From contig CAVTZY010000024.1 of assembly GCA_963739235.1 (NCBI GenBank), positions 372,001 through 436,000 of the forward strand: 64,000 bases of DNA, written 5' to 3'. Position 1 is the stretch's first letter, and every line of letters begins with the position of its first letter. A program made the position numbers and the translations under genes. Below are positions 61,301 to 64,000 of the stretch, piece by piece. The stretch comes from JAFNAG01 sp963739235. Lineage in GTDB: Bacteria; Acidobacteriota; UBA6911. The notes below the pieces were generated by a model. That model searched no databases. It was not told where the DNA came from and worked only from the letters and a program-made list of their open reading frames with translations.

Positions 61301-63507
61301 TTTACCGCCGAGGGGAGAGTGTCGAGAATGGCGGAAAATACTTTCCCGGTTGCGGTGGCGTCTCTTAGTGCAGCCGGATCGAGTCCGAGAATGCCGGCCA
61401 GCGGCGCCAGTCCTCCCGGAACAATCATGCCCGGCACACTACCGGCAGGCGCTTTTTGGGAGGTGTTGCCAAAGTGTTCTGCGGTACCGGTTACCATCAA
61501 TGACAAATACGCCAGGTGAGAGGAGAGTTCTGGGCCGGGCTTGGATGTCTGATCCGGAGGCGAAGCCTGAGAGGCCTGATAATCAAGCAGAGCCTGGCCG
61601 TATTCTTCGATACGTTCCCTGAATCCGGCGGCTTCGCGATAAAATGCCGGCGCGTTGTCCGGCATCCTTGCAGCGCCGTCCTCGAGCACGGCCGCCGCGT
61701 TCGTGAATGCTCCGGCTCGCGCGAAGAGTCCGGATATTCGGCGGGTGGCGTTTGCATCGGATGGATTGATCGCGAGCGCCCGGCGCATGGTCAGCACGGC
61801 TTCCGGGCCATGCCCGGATTCGATTTCCGCTTCGGCCAGATGCAGTAGAATATCGGCGCGCGCGGGGGAGATGTTGCCCGCCTTCTCAAAGCTGGTTAGC
61901 GCCGATTCCCACTGGTGGGCACGTCCACGGATTTTTCCGATCTGCAAATGGACATCCGGGTCATCGGGCCGAAGCGTAGCCGCCCGCAGCGCGGTTTCAA
62001 GTGCCTTTTGGATTCTTCCGTGGATGGAGTCCATTTCCGAACCGCATATCATGGCGGTGACATTTTGCGGGTCCGCTGCCAGCGCCGCCTGGATCTGATC
62101 TGTTGCAGCCGCCTCCTTCCCGAGACGTAATAGAAGACACCCATACTCGGAATGAGCCTGGCTGCTGTCCTGACCCAGATCAGTGAGGCTGGCGTAAATC
62201 TTCCCGGCTTCATCATCGCGGCCGGCCGCCGCAAGTAGCCGGGCGAACGTCCACTTGAATTGCGCTGAGTTCGGCAGCATCTCGGGCGGCAACGACTTGA
62301 GCGTTTCGAGCGCCTCGGCCGATTTGCCAAGCTTGCGAGACACTTCCCCATAGAGGATAAGCACGCGCTCGGTTCGGGGCACAAACGCCATGACCTTCGT
62401 TAGATGTGCCTCTGCAATATTGAGTTCTCCCGCCTCCGATGCGTATTTGGCACTGAAGTAAAAGACATCGGGATTGCCCGGATCCAACTGGACGCTGTTT
62501 TGAATGAACCTGACTGCCGTTGTTGTGTCGCCGTTTTCGGCGGCTTTTTGCGCCCGTCCGATCCATTCGAACGCCTCGAGCATGCTTTCGTATTCGGGCG
62601 CAGGAGCATCTTCGTGGATGTGCCAGATCGCAGCCGGCGCACGCAAATCCAGATGGCTACCGGTCTGAGCTGCTGCCCGGATTGAGAGATCGAACCGTCC
62701 ACAAAGGGTTACGGCTGCCTTTGGCTGCACTTCGAGAAGAAAGCCTCTTCTTCGGGCGTCGCGCACCTGACGAATAACCAACGCCTCCTCAACTTCATTC
62801 GTGAAGCTCATGCCTCCTGTGGCCGCGCAGATTGAGCCGAGGCTGCCGACGCCTTCCAGGTAGCTGTGGACGACGCTCCCTTTGCGCCGGCAGGCCTCCA
62901 GGACGCGACGCTCTGCGCCGAACCTGAGGTAGCTGCTGTTATCACCGTCGAAAGACCGATCCTTGCCCACCAGGAGGCAATCCACCGGCCCACCGCCGGC
63001 TTCAGCCTTCTGCAGCAGGTCTGCTACCAGGTCCAGAAGGCGGCCCGGGCCGTTCCGCGATTCCGATTCGGTTCCCGGCATCAGGCGCATGATGGCCGAC
63101 ACAATGTCGGCCGACGATGCGCCGGAACTCTCGGACGGGTCGTAAATGATCCCGTCGAGAGTCGGAATTCCCACACGAATCTTTTGCTGCGATCGGTCCG
63201 GAAACTCCGCGGCGAGCGCTGCGACAAGAGCGGTAACGCGGCGGCCCAGTTGCGGAATGGAGTATGAAGCCGGGTCGATGATGATCAGCAACGTGCGGGT
63301 CAAGCTCATGGGTGATGCTGACTTAACCTGCAATTCGACAGATGGAGCGGAGGCGGCGAAGGTGACGCCTTCTTGGGGTTCGGCCAGGTAGGCAGGAAAG
63401 AAGAACGATGTCGCTTTCTCATCCGGCTCTCGCGCCGTGAGCGTCGGCGAGCCGGCATGGAACATCGTCAAGCACAGGAACGCGAGTGCGGGAGCGAAAC
63501 CCCTCAT
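58336..63507 (-). CDS. Giant secreted protein: degenerate VWA-like domain, TPR array, large unknown C-terminus
   Basis: The 1723-residue protein starts at ATG 63507 behind GGGGAGA, with a signal peptide (FAPALAFLCLTMFHAGSPTL). Residues 50-275 look like a VWFA-type fold (TRTLLIIIDPASYSIPQLGR, PVDCLLVGKDRSFDGDN), but the metal motif is not intact. Residues 310-620 carry TPR-like repeats (GNPDVFYFSAKYASEAGELN, LILYGEVSRKLGKSAEALE, VHLQIGKIRGRAHQWESALT). The last 1100 residues show no domain I know. They are mostly helical, leucine-rich, with scattered Cys (LCAYACDIDAPLKAPI, EQYGCSIRRRLGI). It lies upstream of the RAYT and VWFA genes on the same strand and shares their VWA-plus-TPR theme. It is probably periplasmic or surface-exposed; function unknown. 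Confidence 0.75.
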   Translation of the reverse strand: MRGFAPALAFLCLTMFHAGSPTLTAREPDEKATSFFFPAYLAEPQEGVTFAASAPSVELQVKSASPMSLTRTLLIIIDPASYSIPQLGRRVTALVAALAAEFPDRSQQKIRVGIPTLDGIIYDPSESSGASSADIVSAIMRLMPGTESESRNGPGRLLDLVADLLQKAEAGGGPVDCLLVGKDRSFDGDNSSYLRFGAERRVLEACRRKGSVVHSYLEGVGSLGSICAATGGMSFTNEVEEALVIRQVRDARRRGFLLEVQPKAAVTLCGRFDLSIRAAAQTGSHLDLRAPAAIWHIHEDAPAPEYESMLEAFEWIGRAQKAAENGDTTTAVRFIQNSVQLDPGNPDVFYFSAKYASEAGELNIAEAHLTKVMAFVPRTERVLILYGEVSRKLGKSAEALETLKSLPPEMLPNSAQFKWTFARLLAAAGRDDEAGKIYASLTDLGQDSSQAHSEYGCLLLRLGKEAAATDQIQAALAADPQNVTAMICGSEMDSIHGRIQKALETALRAATLRPDDPDVHLQIGKIRGRAHQWESALTSFEKAGNISPARADILLHLAEAEIESGHGPEAVLTMRRALAINPSDANATRRISGLFARAGAFTNAAAVLEDGAARMPDNAPAFYREAAGFRERIEEYGQALLDYQASQASPPDQTSKPGPELSSHLAYLSLMVTGTAEHFGNTSQKAPAGSVPGMIVPGGLAPLAGILGLDPAALRDATATGKVFSAILDTLPSAVNTNKLTRLQSEILDHFRTYDRLLQYMKRKGISLLPTDEAGKRQRYVLPLTGDGPAINQTKKFLSFFGIKYSSKQKKGRRAVTLIVSHDPLIQQEQRLLRRLGIDIEAQDLRELRFTMGDEILPSMIDANLMQGKILGLPNRDPRLLVAELIRRPDEMKLYLALEHCPAPWRAALLQTFSGRELIPLTQILESIGRFLDFRADGLVLPGASVSSAGAPRQDPLSLIRQFLENGRGRLVYTYYTLTCAPPAVQRLFAPSANSLDILTNLVAPKVSSDASPTHWNPEAARLVRMLAADEQRLVLPVDPRFIPYLFPSRSETGISVKDIASLVQSGGKSDPVAAPGAGAGLVEFVRFIQDVRPEILTDDGIKAIMRSPAESQIYLDLIWDIRARADLLVPYFAYCRDVAQARDTAWNVNRTRTSQSLFFLISAFCREGVIDTPTGQMLLKAALASFAAAEEPAFLDNVSTFLTDMLLPELANSLRMPADSPGLLLEALAGPIERRVFLFNGAPLVQEAHAEQLQRIKSVFGLQHLAPVADLLQAVQLAKRILASRERHTEWLQSLAAAIRKLPAPASAAATSQNKVPSPPPNAYEDLAKELEAPSDPVILRDYPAWVQRVMKQVAAVLHTELGVALLGHCYAYDGSPQSAVLSYDPDFIRKHDFYPRRQPAQTGWLEAVLLEGQGNERGGAMTGSLAGLQIQLNRLETAASAQSFGRWGPGKLLPAMLTGMRVIHSQLRTDRAQEYVALSTRLGRELMALCLPAPATDGWCDQHLAALVSPLRRNQLADLASRGDPIGALELLSPSELFFQGEAYLAEAGILPARARQRLCAYACDIDAPLKAPIIMSPALERLREIVPAEQSAELDAFQREVEQYGCSIRRRLGISDVALRFCDSYERLQNSASPDYLFDRIIDLKVRLAEIGYASGAPAAVAGMVGELALQYLVADPASTRVGSWNDLMKEIMRLGPAHQFLWMEELLNRGSLSVYSEAR

Positions 63508-63667
63508 GGCAAATGTCTCCCCTTTGCTTGATTCACGTTTTTCGGCATATCATGGCCGGCGAGATGCATCCCGCATTGTATGCCGAAACCGTTCCTCCCA
63601 CCAATGGATGATTGCCGGACCTGAGATTCAGACACCGGCAGCCGTCAGTGTTGGTAAAGTATGCGAG

Positions 63668-63765
63668 AGGCCGCAGTGAAAAACGCAGTGTCTGTTTGAG
63701 GGATGTCCTCTAAAAACAACTAGTCTGCGCTCTCACTGTCTCTCTGCGATCTTCGCGTTGATTTT
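63668..63765. repeat. Family D palindrome
   Basis: GAGGCCGCAGTGAAAAACGC is answered by CTCTCTGCGATCTTCGCGTTGA-type sequence, as at 35641 and 36585. The remainder of the 63508-63788 spacer shows nothing else. Confidence 0.5.
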
Positions 63766-63788
63766 TTGGGCTTCTGATAGCTGAAATG

Positions 63789-64000
63789 TCAGGGGTTGCG
63801 CAGAGCCTGCATGGGATCCACGCTTGCAGCCCGGCGCGCCGGCAGATAGCAGGCAGCAGCGGAGACCAGGATGAAAATCAAAGAGATGCCGGCAAGAATC
63901 AGGAATTCGACCGGTCGAACTCCAAAGAGGGAAATCGAGAGCACGCGTCCGAGTATCAAGGAAGCGGCCAATCCCGGGCCGATGCCGAACAGCGTGAGGG
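63789..64000 (-). CDS. MacB/FtsX-type ABC permease, C-terminal fragment
   Basis: The frame runs in from the right window edge to a stop at 63789, so only the last 70 or so residues are visible. They include a final membrane helix (EFLILAGISLIFILVSAAAC) followed by YLPARRAASVDPMQALRNP. The latter is the canonical C-terminus of FtsX-like permeases of the MacB/LolE superfamily. In Acidobacteriota it is most often found in the duplicated orphan permeases (ADOP). The protein would be an inner-membrane component that moves substrates or transmits force across the envelope. The rest of the gene, and whether an ATPase is adjacent, lie outside the window. Confidence 0.88.
   Translation of the reverse strand, partial: LTLFGIGPGLAASLILGRVLSISLFGVRPVEFLILAGISLIFILVSAAACYLPARRAASVDPMQALRNP

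Overview
The window is GC-rich bacterial chromosomal DNA, most probably from an Acidobacteriota member. The evidence is gene content: a TonB-dependent receptor with an N-terminal carboxypeptidase-regulatory-like domain, VWFA-related secreted proteins, a VPS10/sortilin-type Asp-box protein, a partial MacB/ADOP-type permease, a reaction-centre-type cytochrome c, and many secreted hydrolases. No rRNA, tRNA or CRISPR was found, so the phylum call is inference.

Layout. 1-5.1 kb: end of an exopolysaccharide operon (Gfo/Idh/MocA oxidoreductase tail, heparinase II/III-like lyase, GT4 glycosyltransferase, WecA/MraY-like phospho-sugar transferase), followed by a strongly structured intergenic RNA candidate ending in an intrinsic terminator. 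6-18.4 kb: membrane protein, frameshifted GH51 arabinofuranosidase, SnoaL-methyltransferase fusion, VPS10-like protein, MntP manganese exporter, GH2 glycosidase with PA14 domain. 18.6-24.7 kb: a foldback MITE with a 30-bp perfect inverted repeat, a HepT-MntA (type VII) toxin-antitoxin pair, a PilT ATPase and a large membrane pseudokinase. 24.8-29.6 kb: a mobile-element island with a DDE insertion sequence (two right-end-like motifs), a tandem repeat tract and an IS110-family element whose 5' non-coding region folds like a bridge RNA. 29.7-36.5 kb: Rieske protein, putative heme membrane protein, dihaem cytochrome c, secreted HExxH peptidase, glycine-rich secreted protein, and a cyclophilin broken by four one-base shifts. 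37-46.2 kb: response regulator, orphan MraZ, CocE-like hydrolase, HrpB helicase, SAP/Rho-N-like small protein, M28 peptidase, orphan corrinoid protein. 46.5-64 kb: TPR protein, TonB-dependent receptor, TMTC-like glycosyltransferase, group II intron remnant, VWFA-related protein (frameshifted), an IS200-like/RAYT transposase embedded in its repeats, a 1723-residue secreted VWA-like/TPR protein, and the partial permease.

Intergenic space is dominated by dispersed palindromic repeats of at least six families. The clearest new biology is the RAYT locus at 57.2-58.3 kb, where tandem 122-bp repeats each carry an 18-bp copy of the transposase gene's own start region. Next are the structured RNA after the polysaccharide operon, the IS110 bridge-RNA candidate and the catalytically dead kinase beside pilT.

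Several otherwise well-conserved genes (GH51, VWFA, cyclophilin) are broken by single-base indels. This is either recent decay or residual sequencing/assembly error, and reads are needed to decide.
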